From: an uncultured Collinsella sp.
GTDB lineage: Bacteria; Actinomycetota; Coriobacteriia; Coriobacteriales; Coriobacteriaceae
Direction: 5' to 3'
NCBI GenBank assembly: GCA_900544465.1
Contig: UQVT01000020.1
Location: 1-17,894, forward strand
Length of the DNA stretch: 17,894 bases
Shown: positions 1 to 7,545 of the stretch, piece after piece
Layout: each line of letters begins with the position of its first letter
Position numbering within the stretch: the stretch's first letter is position 1
Program-made: the position numbers and the translations under genes
The notes under the pieces: generated by a model
The model's database searches: none
The model's input: the letters and a program-made list of their open reading frames with translations, nothing else
Told to the model about the DNA's origin: nothing

Positions 1-622
1 CGATGGTAAACGTCAGGATGTCCTCGCCAAACGCAACCTCATGGCCAAACTCGGCGCGCATTACGCAGCGGTGCGTAGGTTTGCCCACGGCAGAAGCAAC
101 CTTGCAAAAGCTTTTAAAGTCCTGCTCGCCCAGCAGCGCGGGGCAGGCAGCAGACATAGCCTCAACATCCAAGGGATAGCGATGCCACCACACCGCACCG
201 CGGGACAGCACGGGGCGCGCATCTCGATCGGCAATACGGTACGTATACGTACGGGAACGCGCGTCAAAACGTGCAGAAAAGCCTTTACGGGCCTTGTAGA
301 CCTCGTTGATGGCGATATCTTTGGGCAGCAGGGCATCCATAGCCCGCAGCCACCTACGGCGCGTTAGGGCGAGCTCAGCGTCCGTTACGGGCACGCTGAT
401 GTACTGAGCCACGGCATGCACGCCGGCATCGGTGCGACCCGCGCACGTCAGATCGATCGGACGGCGAAGCAGCGTCTCGATGGCTCGACGCAGCTCACCC
501 GCAACCGTCGTCTGTCCCGGCTGCTCGGCAAAGCCGCTATAGGACGAGCCATCGTATGCCACGCGGAAAACGAGCGTGGCATCGAGCTCTGGAATCGAAT
601 TGAAATCAGACGGTGCGGTCAT
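1..622 (-). CDS. truA: tRNA pseudouridine synthase A, 3' end cut by window edge
   Basis: TruA converts uridines 38-40 of the tRNA anticodon arm to pseudouridine in the cytoplasm. About 207 codons are open from the ATG at 622 to the window edge, so the C-terminal part is missing. The motif CAGRTDAGVHA at residues 60-70 contains the catalytic Asp65, and RVAYDGSSYSGF (20-31) and DFKSFCK further on are typical of the family. An N-terminal extension of about 13 residues precedes the first strand. The start is chosen because GGGAG lies about six bases upstream and the next upstream ATG is out of frame and stops at once. The gene follows rplQ, as is common, but a strong terminator lies between them, so it depends on read-through or an unseen promoter. 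Confidence 0.95.
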   Translation of the reverse strand, partial: MTAPSDFNSIPELDATLVFRVAYDGSSYSGFAEQPGQTTVAGELRRAIETLLRRPIDLTCAGRTDAGVHAVAQYISVPVTDAELALTRRRWLRAMDALLPKDIAINEVYKARKGFSARFDARSRTYTYRIADRDARPVLSRGAVWWHRYPLDVEAMSAACPALLGEQDFKSFCKVASAVGKPTHRCVMRAEFGHEVAFGEDILTFTI

Positions 623-657
623 GGGCGCTCCCAACAAACAGGCAATGGCATTTAGAC

Positions 658-688
658 AAAAAAAGAGGGGTACGCGAACGTACCCCTC
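658..688 (-). terminator. Rho-independent terminator after rplQ
   Basis: On the minus strand a perfect 10-bp stem (GAGGGGTACG with CGTACCCCTC, positions 679-688 and 665-674) closes a TTCG loop and is followed directly by seven T residues (664-658). It sits 26 bases after the rplQ stop and would end the long ribosomal transcript before truA. The U-tract and stem make this a textbook intrinsic terminator. Confidence 0.93.
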
Positions 689-714
689 GAATATAGCCTA
701 TGCAGACGGATTGT

Positions 715-1182
715 CTACTCAGCGGTCTCCTCAGCAGGAGCCTCCTCGGCAGCCTCGACCTTCTTGGGAGCAGCGGCCTTCTTGGGGGCCGAAGCAGCCT
801 TCTTGGCCTTAGGCGTGCAAGGCTCGGTGACGAGCTCCATGATAACGATGGGAGCGTTGTCGCCCTTGCGGTTACCGAGCTTCATGATGCGGGTATAACC
901 GCCGTTGCGATCCTGCCACATACCCTGGGCAGCCTTGTCGAAGATCTCGGCAACGAGCTGCTTATCGCCGAGCTTGGCGATAGCCAGACGACGAGAGTGC
1001 AGGTCGCCCTTCTTGGCCCAAGTGATGATCGGATCGACGACCGAACGCAGCGCCTTAGCGCGGGTCTCGGTGGTCTTGATGCGGTCGTTCTCGAAGAGGG
1101 CCTTAGCAAGGCTCTTCTTCATGGCCTTGGTGTGGCTCGCATCGGTGCCGAGCTTCAGGCCCTTCTTAACGTTGTGACGCAT
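715..1182 (-). CDS. rplQ: 50S ribosomal protein L17
   Basis: L17 is a large-subunit protein near the peptide exit tunnel. The start MRHNVKKGLKLGTDASHTKA and the segment ENDRIKTTETRAKALR match the family closely. The 155-residue protein is longer than the usual 116-127 because a tail rich in Ala, Lys and Glu follows the conserved core after about residue 120; it is low in complexity and probably disordered. Such tails are known in L17 of other Actinomycetota. The ATG has GAGGAG upstream. It is the last gene of the alpha operon, 30 bases after rpoA, and is followed by the terminator at 658-688. Confidence 0.97.
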   Translation of the reverse strand: MRHNVKKGLKLGTDASHTKAMKKSLAKALFENDRIKTTETRAKALRSVVDPIITWAKKGDLHSRRLAIAKLGDKQLVAEIFDKAAQGMWQDRNGGYTRIMKLGNRKGDNAPIVIMELVTEPCTPKAKKAASAPKKAAAPKKVEAAEEAPAEETAE

Positions 1183-1212
1183 GGTCTAGTTTCTCCTCAA
1201 ATATGCGAAGCA

Positions 1213-2154
1213 TTAAGCCTTCAGGCTCAGGCCCATGGACTCAAGCTTGTCCTTCACTTCCTCGATCGACTTAACACCGAAGTTACGGATGTTGAGCAGA
1301 TCGTTCTCCGAGAACTCAACGAGCTGACGGACCGAGTGAATGCTGGCGCGCTTAAGGCAGTTGTAGGAACGGACGGAAAGGTCCAGATCCTCGATCTGCT
1401 TGTCCAGCTCGGCGTTGTCGTTGGTGACCTCGGGAGCGAAGATCGAAGCCTCCTCCTCGACCTCGGGGGTCTCGGCAAGGTTCATAAAGGCGGCCATATG
1501 CTGGTTGATGATATTGGCAGCCTGGACCACGGCGTCGCGCGGGGCGATGGAGCCGTTGGTCTCGATCTCGAGGACAAGGCGGTCGTAGTCGGTGTGCTGA
1601 CCGACACGGCAAGCCTCAACGAGCTTGGCGCAACGGGAAACCGGCGAGTACAGCGAGTCGACGTGGATCACACCGATGGGATCGTTGTCGCGCTTGTTGG
1701 CCTCGCCAGAAACATAGCCGCGGCCATAGCCGATGCGCATGCTCATGGTGAGATGGCCACCCTCGGTGAGCGTAGCGATGTGCTGCTCGGGGTTGACCAG
1801 CTCAAACTCGGACGGAATAAAGAAGTCCGCACCGGTGACCTCGCAGGGGCCGTCAACCGAGATGGTGGCGGTCGCCTCGTCGGTCGTGCCGAGAGCCCTG
1901 AAGACAAGACCCTTGACATTCAGGACGATGTCGGTGACATCCTCGACCATGTTAGGGATGGTCATGAACTCGTGCTGCGCACCATCGATCTGAATAGCCT
2001 CGACGGCGGCACCCTCGAGCGAGGACAGAAGAACGCGACGAAGGGAGTTACCCAGCGTATCGCCGTAGCCACGCTCGAGCGGCTCGACGGAGACACGAGC
2101 AGACGTCTCGTTGATCTCTTCGACCTGAACCTGAGGCCTAATGAATTCTGACAT
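1213..2154 (-). CDS. rpoA: DNA-directed RNA polymerase subunit alpha
   Basis: The alpha subunit dimerises to start RNA polymerase assembly and contacts upstream promoter DNA and activators. The 313 residues show the N-terminal assembly domain (about 1-230; ERGYGDTLGNSLRRVLLSS near residue 27), an acidic linker, and the C-terminal domain (about 245-310) with VRSYNCLKRA and the helix-hairpin-helix segment NIRNFGVKSIEEV. The length is normal. GGAGGT lies six to seven bases before the ATG. The position between rpsD and rplQ is the canonical alpha-operon place and couples polymerase synthesis to ribosome synthesis. Confidence 0.98.
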   Translation of the reverse strand: MSEFIRPQVQVEEINETSARVSVEPLERGYGDTLGNSLRRVLLSSLEGAAVEAIQIDGAQHEFMTIPNMVEDVTDIVLNVKGLVFRALGTTDEATATISVDGPCEVTGADFFIPSEFELVNPEQHIATLTEGGHLTMSMRIGYGRGYVSGEANKRDNDPIGVIHVDSLYSPVSRCAKLVEACRVGQHTDYDRLVLEIETNGSIAPRDAVVQAANIINQHMAAFMNLAETPEVEEEASIFAPEVTNDNAELDKQIEDLDLSVRSYNCLKRASIHSVRQLVEFSENDLLNIRNFGVKSIEEVKDKLESMGLSLKA

Positions 2155-2186
2155 GTATTACCTCCAGCCTCAGCAGCCCGGATGGA

Positions 2187-2783
2187 CTACTTAGAGTAGA
2201 GCTCGACGATGAGCTGCTCGTTGATATCACCGCTGATCTGCTCACGCGTCGGCAGAGCGAGCACGTTACCAGACAGCTTCTCGATATCGACCTCGAGCCA
2301 GCCAGGGACCTCAAAGCGCTCGGAGGAAATCAGGGCCTCCTTGATGGGGAGGAGGTCACGGAACTTCTCGCCGACAGCGACGACGTCGCCGGCCTTGACG
2401 CGGTAGGACGGGATGTCCACGCGCTTGCCGTTCACGGTGAAGTGACCGTGACGGACGGACTGACGAGCCTCTTTGCGGGTGCGGGCGAAGCCAAGACGGA
2501 AGACGACGTTGTCGAGGCGAGACTCAAGGATGATCATGAGGTTCTCACCGGTGACGCCGTTCATCTTGCGGGCCTTGTTGAAGTAGCCGTGGAACTGCTT
2601 CTCCAGAACGCCATAGATGAACTTGACCTTCTGCTTCTCGCGCAGCTGCATGCCGTACTCAGATTCCTTGCGACGGCGCTTGGGCTGACGGATAGATTCC
2701 TTCTTGCTGCTGTAACCGAGCTCAGCGGGATCGATCCCGAGCTGACGGCAGCGCTTAAGAACAGGAGTCCTGTCGATTGCCAT
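2187..2783 (-). CDS. rpsD: 30S ribosomal protein S4
   Basis: S4 is a primary 16S rRNA-binding protein that nucleates assembly of the 30S body and, in several bacteria, represses its own operon. The 198-residue protein carries the S4 RNA-binding fold in its central part (about 88-150; RLDNVVFRLGFARTRKEARQ and VNGKRVDIPSYRV). The N-terminal region keeps a single Cys (CRQLGIDPAELGYSSKKES) instead of the four-cysteine zinc knuckle seen in zinc-type S4, so it looks like the zinc-free form. It follows rpsK by 19 bases and precedes rpoA. A leader able to bind S4 could lie further upstream (see 3725-3874). Confidence 0.97.
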   Translation of the reverse strand: MAIDRTPVLKRCRQLGIDPAELGYSSKKESIRQPKRRRKESEYGMQLREKQKVKFIYGVLEKQFHGYFNKARKMNGVTGENLMIILESRLDNVVFRLGFARTRKEARQSVRHGHFTVNGKRVDIPSYRVKAGDVVAVGEKFRDLLPIKEALISSERFEVPGWLEVDIEKLSGNVLALPTREQISGDINEQLIVELYSK

Positions 2784-2802
2784 ATTGATACGATCCTTTC
2801 AG

Positions 2803-3207
2803 TTACACGCGGCGACGCTTCTTGGGGCGGCAGCCGTTGTGCGGAATGGGGGTCTTGTCCTGGATGCTCGAGACCTCGAGGCCAGCAGCCTGGAGGGAGC
2901 GGATGGCGGTCTCACGACCGGAGCCGGGGCCCTTGACGAAGACGGAAACCTTCTTCATACCGTGCTCCATGGCCTGCTTGGCAGCAGCCTCGGCAGCCAT
3001 CTGGGCAGCGAACGGCGTGGACTTACGGGAGCCCTTGAAGCCCACCTGGCCAGCCGACTTCCAGGAAATGACGTTGCCCTGGGGATCGGTGATCGAAACG
3101 ATCGTGTTGTTGAACGTAGAACGAATGTGAGCCTGGCCCACGGAAATGTTCTTACGGTCCGCGCGCTTCAGACGGGCAGCGCGAACGTTCTTCTTAGCAG
3201 TAGCCAT
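2803..3207 (-). CDS. rpsK: 30S ribosomal protein S11
   Basis: S11 forms part of the 30S platform near the E-site and mRNA exit. The 134 residues include the highly conserved blocks STFNNTIVSITDPQGNVISW, SAGQVGFKGSRKSTPFAAQ and the C-terminal GCRPKKRRRV. The family length is about 129. A GGAG lies about ten bases before the ATG. The gap to rpsM is only 14 bases, so the two genes are translated from the same message. Confidence 0.97.
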   Translation of the reverse strand: MATAKKNVRAARLKRADRKNISVGQAHIRSTFNNTIVSITDPQGNVISWKSAGQVGFKGSRKSTPFAAQMAAEAAAKQAMEHGMKKVSVFVKGPGSGRETAIRSLQAAGLEVSSIQDKTPIPHNGCRPKKRRRV

Positions 3208-3221
3208 CTATCTAGCGCTCC

Positions 3222-3596
3222 TTATTTCTTCTTCTTAGCACCGATCTGACGCTTCGGGCCCTTGCGGGTACGAGCGTTAGTGTGGGTGCGCTGGCCGCGG
3301 ACCGGGAGGCCCTTGCGGTGACGAAGGCCGCGGTTGCAGCCGATGTCCATAAGGCGCTTGACGTTCTGGTTGCGCTCACGGCGGAGGTCGCCCTCAACCA
3401 TGATCTGGTTCTTATCGATATAATCGCGGATGGCGTTAACCTCATCCTCGGTGAGGTCCTTAACGCGCGTATCCACGTTAACGTTGCACTCGACGCAGAT
3501 CTTCGTCGCAGTGGTGCGGCCGATGCCGTAAATGTAGGTCAGACCGATCTCAACGCGCTTCTCACGCGGGAGGTCGACACCATTAATACGGGCCAA
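3222..3596 (-). CDS. rpsM: 30S ribosomal protein S13 (TTG start)
   Basis: S13 sits on the 30S head and contacts the 50S subunit and P-site tRNA. The 124 residues begin ARINGVDLPREKRVEIGLTY and end with the basic tail GQRTHTNARTRKGPKRQIGA followed by four Lys, all typical. The helix-hairpin-helix part is IYGIGRTTATKIC. The conserved N-terminus forces initiation at a TTG codon (3596-3594), with GAGGAGAC placed six to seven bases upstream and no in-frame ATG before it. A TTG start in a highly expressed ribosomal gene is uncommon and may temper translation. Confidence 0.96.
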   Translation of the reverse strand: MARINGVDLPREKRVEIGLTYIYGIGRTTATKICVECNVNVDTRVKDLTEDEVNAIRDYIDKNQIMVEGDLRRERNQNVKRLMDIGCNRGLRHRKGLPVRGQRTHTNARTRKGPKRQIGAKKKK

Positions 3597-3610
3597 CGTA
3601 GTCTCCTCTC

Positions 3611-3724
3611 TTAACCCTGACGCTGCTTATGACGGGGGTTCTCGCAAATGACGAGGACCTTGCCATGGCGCCTAATGATTTTGCACTTATCGCACATCTT
3701 CTTGACCGAAGGACGTACCTTCAT
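3611..3724 (-). CDS. rpmJ: 50S ribosomal protein L36, zinc-binding form
   Basis: This 37-codon gene encodes the smallest large-subunit protein. Translation gives MKVRPSVKKMCDKC followed by KIIRRHGKVLVICENPRHK, with the zinc ligands Cys11, Cys14, Cys27 and His32, so it is the zinc-containing (C+) type. The ATG at 3724 has AAAGGAAG upstream. It lies between infA and rpsM, the standard arrangement in Gram-positive bacteria, with 14 bases between its stop and the rpsM start. Confidence 0.96.
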   Translation of the reverse strand: MKVRPSVKKMCDKCKIIRRHGKVLVICENPRHKQRQG

Positions 3725-3874
3725 CGTTCTTCCTTTCGGTAGCGCTCAAACTACTTCCCTACTATCTACTCGCCCAGCCGCAGGCGTTTAAAACTATGGC
3801 TGGTCTTCACACACAATCCGACCGTAGGTTGAGCTAAGCCTGCAGTCGGAAATGGAGTGCGTGTATGCGTGCCG
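3725..3874 (-). other. Structured gap between infA and rpmJ, candidate r-protein leader
   Basis: This 150-base gap is long for an otherwise tight operon and has no ORF that I would call. On the minus strand it can form CCGACTG with CGGTCGG (3843-3849 with 3818-3824, one G-U pair), with a small inner AGG/CCT stem, and then CCAGCC with GGCTGG (3798-3803 with 3774-3779, 18-base loop). Neither hairpin has a U-tract, so they are not terminators. A leader that binds S4 or another operon product is possible because rpsM-rpsK-rpsD-rpoA lie downstream; this is inference. Confidence 0.35.
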
Positions 3875-4099
3875 CTATTTGTAGCGATAGGTGATGCGGC
3901 CGCGGGTCAGGTCGTACGGGGAAAGCTCCACGACAACCCTGTCACCGGGGAGAATACGGATGTAATTCATTCGGATCTTGCCAGAAATGTTGCACAGAAC
4001 CGAATGACCGTTCTCGAGCTCGACCTTAAACATGGCATTGGGCAGCGGTTCCTTTACCGTACCCTCGAGCTCAATTGCGTCTTCCTTCTTCACAAGCAA
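3875..4099 (-). CDS. infA: Translation initiation factor IF-1
   Basis: IF-1 binds the 30S A-site and helps select initiator tRNA. The protein is an OB-fold of about 72-74 residues with ELEGTVKEPLPNAMFKVELE, ISGKIRMNYIRILPGD and the C-terminal VELSPYDLTRGRITYRYK, essentially identical to the family consensus. The start is uncertain: TTG at 4099 (giving MLVKKED) or GTG at 4093 (giving MKKED) both fit, with only a weak AGAGAAAG upstream. An ATG at 4103 is out of frame and opens a ten-codon reading frame overlapping the true start. The 98-base gap after map contains a plausible promoter, so infA may begin its own transcription unit. Confidence 0.95.
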   Translation of the reverse strand: MLVKKEDAIELEGTVKEPLPNAMFKVELENGHSVLCNISGKIRMNYIRILPGDRVVVELSPYDLTRGRITYRYK

Positions 4100-4132
4100 T
4101 CATCTTTCTCTAGAAAACGACAGCGATTGAGT

Positions 4133-4161
4133 ATTCTACAACACGTATGCACGCATCGTAA
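4133..4161 (-). promoter_or_regulatory. Candidate promoter for infA-rpmJ-alpha operon
   Basis: On the minus strand TTACGA (4161-4156) and TAGAAT (4138-4133) are separated by 17 bases. The -10 matches five of six sigma-A consensus positions, the -35 only three. Transcription would begin near 4126, about 27 bases before infA. The region is the only AT-rich stretch in the map-infA gap (4100-4197). A small stem TCCAC/GTGGA (4177-4192) lies just upstream and is not a terminator. This is a pattern match only. Confidence 0.4.
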
Positions 4162-4197
4162 TAACTTCGTAATGGCTCCACAACTAAGTGGAACTTG

Positions 4198-4986
4198 TTA
4201 CATTTCTCCGCCTCGGAGCGAACACCAAGCACCTTGGGCATCCGTGGTCAGAATCACCGGACCGTCATTGGTAATGGCGACGGTGTTCTCGTAGTGCGCG
4301 GCGGGCAGGTGGTCGTTGGTCGTGACGATCCAACCGTCGGAGCCCGTGCTCACATGGTTGGAACCCATCGTAACCATCGGCTCGATGGCAATGACCATGC
4401 CGGCCTGGAGGCGAACGCCCCTCCCCTTCTTTCCATAGTTAGGAACGTTGGGGTCCTCGTGCATCACGCGGCCAATGCCATGGCCCACATAATCGCGAAG
4501 CACGCCGTAACCGTGAGACTCGGCGAGGGACTGAACGGCATAACCGACGTCCCCGATATGGTTACCGGGAACAGCCTGCTCGATGGCAGCCTTAAGGCAA
4601 TCGCGCGTGATCTCGCACAAAGCCTTGGCTTCGGGCGTGGGGGTGCCGACGAAAAACGTCCAAGCGTTATCGCCGACCCAACCGTCGACAACGGCTCCCG
4701 TATCGATGGAGATGATATCGCCATCGCGCAGGATCATGTCAGGGTTGGGAATACCGTGTACCACGGCATCGTTAATCGATGCGCAAATGGTTCCGGGAAA
4801 CCCGCCATAACCCTTAAAGGCTGGGGTGCCACCATGCATGCGGATAATCTGCTCCGCGAGCTGATCGAGCTCAAAAGTCGAAACGCCGGGGCGCACCATG
4901 GCTCCAACGTGGCGGAGCGCCATCTTAGATAGCGCTCCTGCCTTCTTCATCTGCTCGATTTGCGTTGCAGACTTAATCTTGATCAT
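4198..4986 (-). CDS. map: Type I methionine aminopeptidase
   Basis: MAP removes the initiator Met from nascent proteins using two metal ions. The 262-residue protein has the pita-bread fold residues in order: substrate His77 (VVHGIP), metal ligands Asp95 (SIDTGAVVDGW), Asp106 (GDNAW), His169 (YVGHGIG), Glu202 (AIEPM) and Glu233 (YENTVAI). The length fits the type I enzymes without an N-terminal zinc extension. Its ATG overlaps the adk stop (ATGA), so translation is coupled to adk. It is the last gene of the secY-adk-map trio before the infA promoter region. Confidence 0.97.
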   Translation of the reverse strand: MIKIKSATQIEQMKKAGALSKMALRHVGAMVRPGVSTFELDQLAEQIIRMHGGTPAFKGYGGFPGTICASINDAVVHGIPNPDMILRDGDIISIDTGAVVDGWVGDNAWTFFVGTPTPEAKALCEITRDCLKAAIEQAVPGNHIGDVGYAVQSLAESHGYGVLRDYVGHGIGRVMHEDPNVPNYGKKGRGVRLQAGMVIAIEPMVTMGSNHVSTGSDGWIVTTNDHLPAAHYENTVAITNDGPVILTTDAQGAWCSLRGGEM

Positions 4987-5609
4987 AGACCGAGAGCCTC
5001 TTTGACATCCCCGTACACGGTCTCGCGAGCCTGGTCACCGTTGACCGACTTGAGCAGACCCTGGCCACGATAGTAGTCGACGAGCGGGCTCGTGGACTTC
5101 TCGTAGACGTCGAGACGGTTCTTGATGGTCTCGGGCTTGTCGTCGTCGCGCTGATACATCTCGCCGCCACACTTGGGGCAGGTAGCATCGGCAGCGGTGC
5201 CGGTGTAACCGCAGGCGCGGCAGGTGCGACGCGAAGACAGACGATCGATAATGACCTCGGGGGCCACATCGACCAGAAGGGCGCAATCGATCTCGCGACC
5301 CATGGCGGAGAGCTCGGAATCGAGCGTCACAGCCTGGGCGGTGTTGCGCGGGAAGCCGTCGAGGATGAAGCCCTGCTGGGCGTCATCGGCGGCAAGGCGC
5401 TCCTTGACAAGGTCGATCACGAGCTGGTCGGGAACGAGCTCGCCAGCGTCCATGTACTTCTTAGCCTGAATACCAAGCTCGGTGCCACCCTTGACGGCAG
5501 CACGCAGCAGGTCGCCCGTGGAAATATGGGCGACGCCAAACTCGGCGACGAGCTCCTGTGCGACGGTGCCCTTACCGGCACCCGGAGCTCCGAGCAATAC
5601 GAGGTTCAT
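4983..5609 (-). CDS. adk: Adenylate kinase, zinc-LID type
   Basis: Adk interconverts ATP plus AMP and two ADP in the cytoplasm. The 208-residue protein has the P-loop GAPGAGKGT (residues 8-16), the AMP-binding STGDLLR and the DGFPRN motif (84-89). The LID carries four cysteines, Cys130-x2-Cys133 and Cys144-x2-Cys147, a structural zinc site typical of Gram-positive and actinobacterial long-type enzymes. I chose the ATG at 5609, with GAGGAGG about seven bases upstream, over an in-frame TTG two codons earlier. It lies 18 bases after secY and overlaps map by four bases. Confidence 0.97.
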   Translation of the reverse strand: MNLVLLGAPGAGKGTVAQELVAEFGVAHISTGDLLRAAVKGGTELGIQAKKYMDAGELVPDQLVIDLVKERLAADDAQQGFILDGFPRNTAQAVTLDSELSAMGREIDCALLVDVAPEVIIDRLSSRRTCRACGYTGTAADATCPKCGGEMYQRDDDKPETIKNRLDVYEKSTSPLVDYYRGQGLLKSVNGDQARETVYGDVKEALGL

Positions 5610-5627
5610 GAGCAATCCTCCTCTAGC

Positions 5628-6914
5628 CTATTTAAAGAATCCATCGTAATCATACATCTTGATCTGGCCTTCGAGCTTATCGACCGTGTCGAGCACGACG
5701 CCGACCATGATGAGGATGGACGTGCCGCCAAATGCCTGGATCAGCTGGTTACCCGTGAAGGAGAAGATGATCGAAGGCACGATGGCGATGAGCGCCAAAA
5801 AGACAGCGCTGGGAAGCGTGATCTTGTTGAGCGCGTTCTTGATGTAGGCCGCGGTAGCCCTACCCGGACGCACGCCCGGAATAAAGCCGCCCTGCTTCTT
5901 AAGGTTGTCGGCCGTGTCATCGGGGTTGAACACCATGGAGGTGTAGAAGTACGCGAAGAACACGATGAGGACAACGTTAAGCACCCAGTTGAGCCAGCCG
6001 CGCGAAAGCGCAGAGGCAACTGCCTGGATCCAGCCGATGCCGGGGAAGAACACGGCAATCTGAGCCGGGAAGTACAGCAGCGCCGAAGCGAAGATGATCG
6101 GCACGACACCCGCGGTGTTGACCTTGATGGGCAGGTAGGTGGTCTGGCCACCCATCATGCGACGGCCCACGACGCGCTTAGCGTAGGAGACCGGAATGCG
6201 GCGCTGGCCGCGCTCAAGGAAAACAATCAACGGGATAACCAGCAGGATGATGGCGCAGATGATCACCATGGTGATGATGCCACCGGCATTGCCCTCGGTG
6301 CTGGAGAAGATAGCCTGCGGCAGACCGGCCATGATGTTCGCAAAGATAATCAGCGACATGCCATTGCCGATACCGCGCTGGGTGATGAGCTCACCAATCC
6401 ACATGATCAGCATGGCGCCCGCGGTGAGCGTGCCGACAATCATGAGGTCGAAGATGATCTCGGGAGCGCCGGCACCATTAAAGCTGATGCCGAAGCTCTT
6501 AAAGAGGAAGAGGTAACCCACGGAGTTGAGGATTGCCAGAGCCAGGGTGAGGTAACGCGAATACTGCGTAATCTTGGTCTGACCGACCTCGCCCTCGCGG
6601 GCAAGCTCATGCAGGGAAGGCACAACGGCCTGGAGCATCTGGAGGATGATCGAGCTGGTGATGTAAGGCATGATGCCCAGCGAAAACACCGACACATAGC
6701 TCAACGCGCCGCCAGAGAAAAGATTCAGGAGGGCCATAGCACCTGCGGCGACCGAATTGTTATCGGTCGAGAAAAGGCCCAGCATCCCCTGGAAGGGAAT
6801 GCCGGGCACAGGAACGTGCGCACCAATGCGGTACACGACGAGCATAGCTATGGTAAAAAGAATCTTTTCGCGCAATTCTTTGATGCGGAAAGCATTCTTA
6901 AGACCATTTAGCAC
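5628..6914 (-). CDS. secY: Protein translocase subunit SecY
   Basis: SecY is the channel of the Sec translocon in the cytoplasmic membrane. The 428 residues show ten hydrophobic segments, the conserved GIGNGMSL (181-188) next to TM5, the basic cytoplasmic loop around LERGQRRIPVSYAKR (233-247) that contacts SecA or the ribosome, and NPDDTADNLKKQGGFIPG (330-347). The start is GTG at 6914, giving MLNGLKNAFRI, the usual family N-terminus; it overlaps the end of rplO by seven bases. A nearby ATG in the overlap is out of frame. Its place between rplO and adk is canonical. Confidence 0.97.
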   Translation of the reverse strand: MLNGLKNAFRIKELREKILFTIAMLVVYRIGAHVPVPGIPFQGMLGLFSTDNNSVAAGAMALLNLFSGGALSYVSVFSLGIMPYITSSIILQMLQAVVPSLHELAREGEVGQTKITQYSRYLTLALAILNSVGYLFLFKSFGISFNGAGAPEIIFDLMIVGTLTAGAMLIMWIGELITQRGIGNGMSLIIFANIMAGLPQAIFSSTEGNAGGIITMVIICAIILLVIPLIVFLERGQRRIPVSYAKRVVGRRMMGGQTTYLPIKVNTAGVVPIIFASALLYFPAQIAVFFPGIGWIQAVASALSRGWLNWVLNVVLIVFFAYFYTSMVFNPDDTADNLKKQGGFIPGVRPGRATAAYIKNALNKITLPSAVFLALIAIVPSIIFSFTGNQLIQAFGGTSILIMVGVVLDTVDKLEGQIKMYDYDGFFK

Positions 6915-7357
6915 GGCAGCTCGACCTTTCCGCCGGCGGCCTCGATCTTGGCCTGCGCAGAAGCGCTGACCTTGTCGACCTTGACCGTGAACTTCTTGGT
7001 GAGCTCACCATTGCCGAGCACCTTGACGGGCTCGAACTCGCTCTTGGTGATGCGAGCGGCCTTAAGAGCGGCACCGTCGATCACAGCGCCGTCCTCGAAC
7101 TTACGCTCAAGACGCTCAACGTTAACAGCGGTGTACTCGATACGACGGGGGTTGCGGAAGCCCGGAAGCTTGGGCAGGCGCATAGCCAGCGGAGTCTGGC
7201 CACCCTCGAAGCCGGCACCCTTGGTGCCGCCAGAGCGGGAACCCTGGCCCTTCTGGCCGCGGCCAGAAGTGGTGCCGTGACCCGAAGAATTGCCACGGCC
7301 GACGCGCTTGCGGTTCTTGGTGGAACCGGGCGCGGGAGTAAGATCGTGAAGCTGCAT
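6908..7357 (-). CDS. rplO: 50S ribosomal protein L15
   Basis: L15 is a large-subunit protein with a globular C-terminal domain and a long glycine- and arginine-rich N-terminal extension threaded into 23S rRNA. The 149 residues show that extension clearly (RKRVGRGNSSGHGTTSGRGQ and following Gly/Arg/Ser-rich residues), followed by EGGQTPLAMRLPKLPGFRN. It starts three bases after the rpmD stop; the GAGGAG ribosome-binding site is formed by the last rpmD codons. Its end overlaps the secY start. Confidence 0.97.
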   Translation of the reverse strand: MQLHDLTPAPGSTKNRKRVGRGNSSGHGTTSGRGQKGQGSRSGGTKGAGFEGGQTPLAMRLPKLPGFRNPRRIEYTAVNVERLERKFEDGAVIDGAALKAARITKSEFEPVKVLGNGELTKKFTVKVDKVSASAQAKIEAAGGKVELPC

Positions 7358-7360
7358 TTG

Positions 7361-7543
7361 CTACTCCTCTACAATCTCGACAAGGTGCTTGACCTTGAAG
7401 ATCATGCCGCGGACGGACTCGTTGTCAGCAATCTCGCGAACCTCGCGGATCCTGTGGAGACCGAGGGCACGGACAGTACGGACCTGGTCCTGCTTGCAAC
7501 CGTTGGTGCTGCGGACCTGCTTGATCTTGATGGTGTCAGCCAT
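7361..7543 (-). CDS. rpmD: 50S ribosomal protein L30
   Basis: This 60-residue protein has the usual L30 pattern: KIKQVRSTNGCKQDQVRTVR, then ALGLHRIREVREIADNESVR and a hydrophobic strand GMIFKVKHLVEIVE. Length is standard for bacterial L30. It begins two bases after the rpsE stop, with AAGGAG at the end of rpsE as ribosome-binding site, so translation is very likely coupled. Confidence 0.96.
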   Translation of the reverse strand: MADTIKIKQVRSTNGCKQDQVRTVRALGLHRIREVREIADNESVRGMIFKVKHLVEIVEE

Positions 7544-7545
7544 GC

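Noticed and set aside
700..2151. 483-codon plus-strand ORF
   Set aside because: Antisense shadow of rpoA and rplQ; no ribosome-binding site or family likeness, and the opposite strand has clear conserved proteins.
4177..4192. Small hairpin after map as terminator
   Set aside because: Only five pairs and no T-tract.
5526..6911. 461-codon plus-strand ORF
   Set aside because: Antisense shadow of secY; its His/Asp/Arg-rich protein is what a reversed membrane protein gene yields in high-GC DNA.
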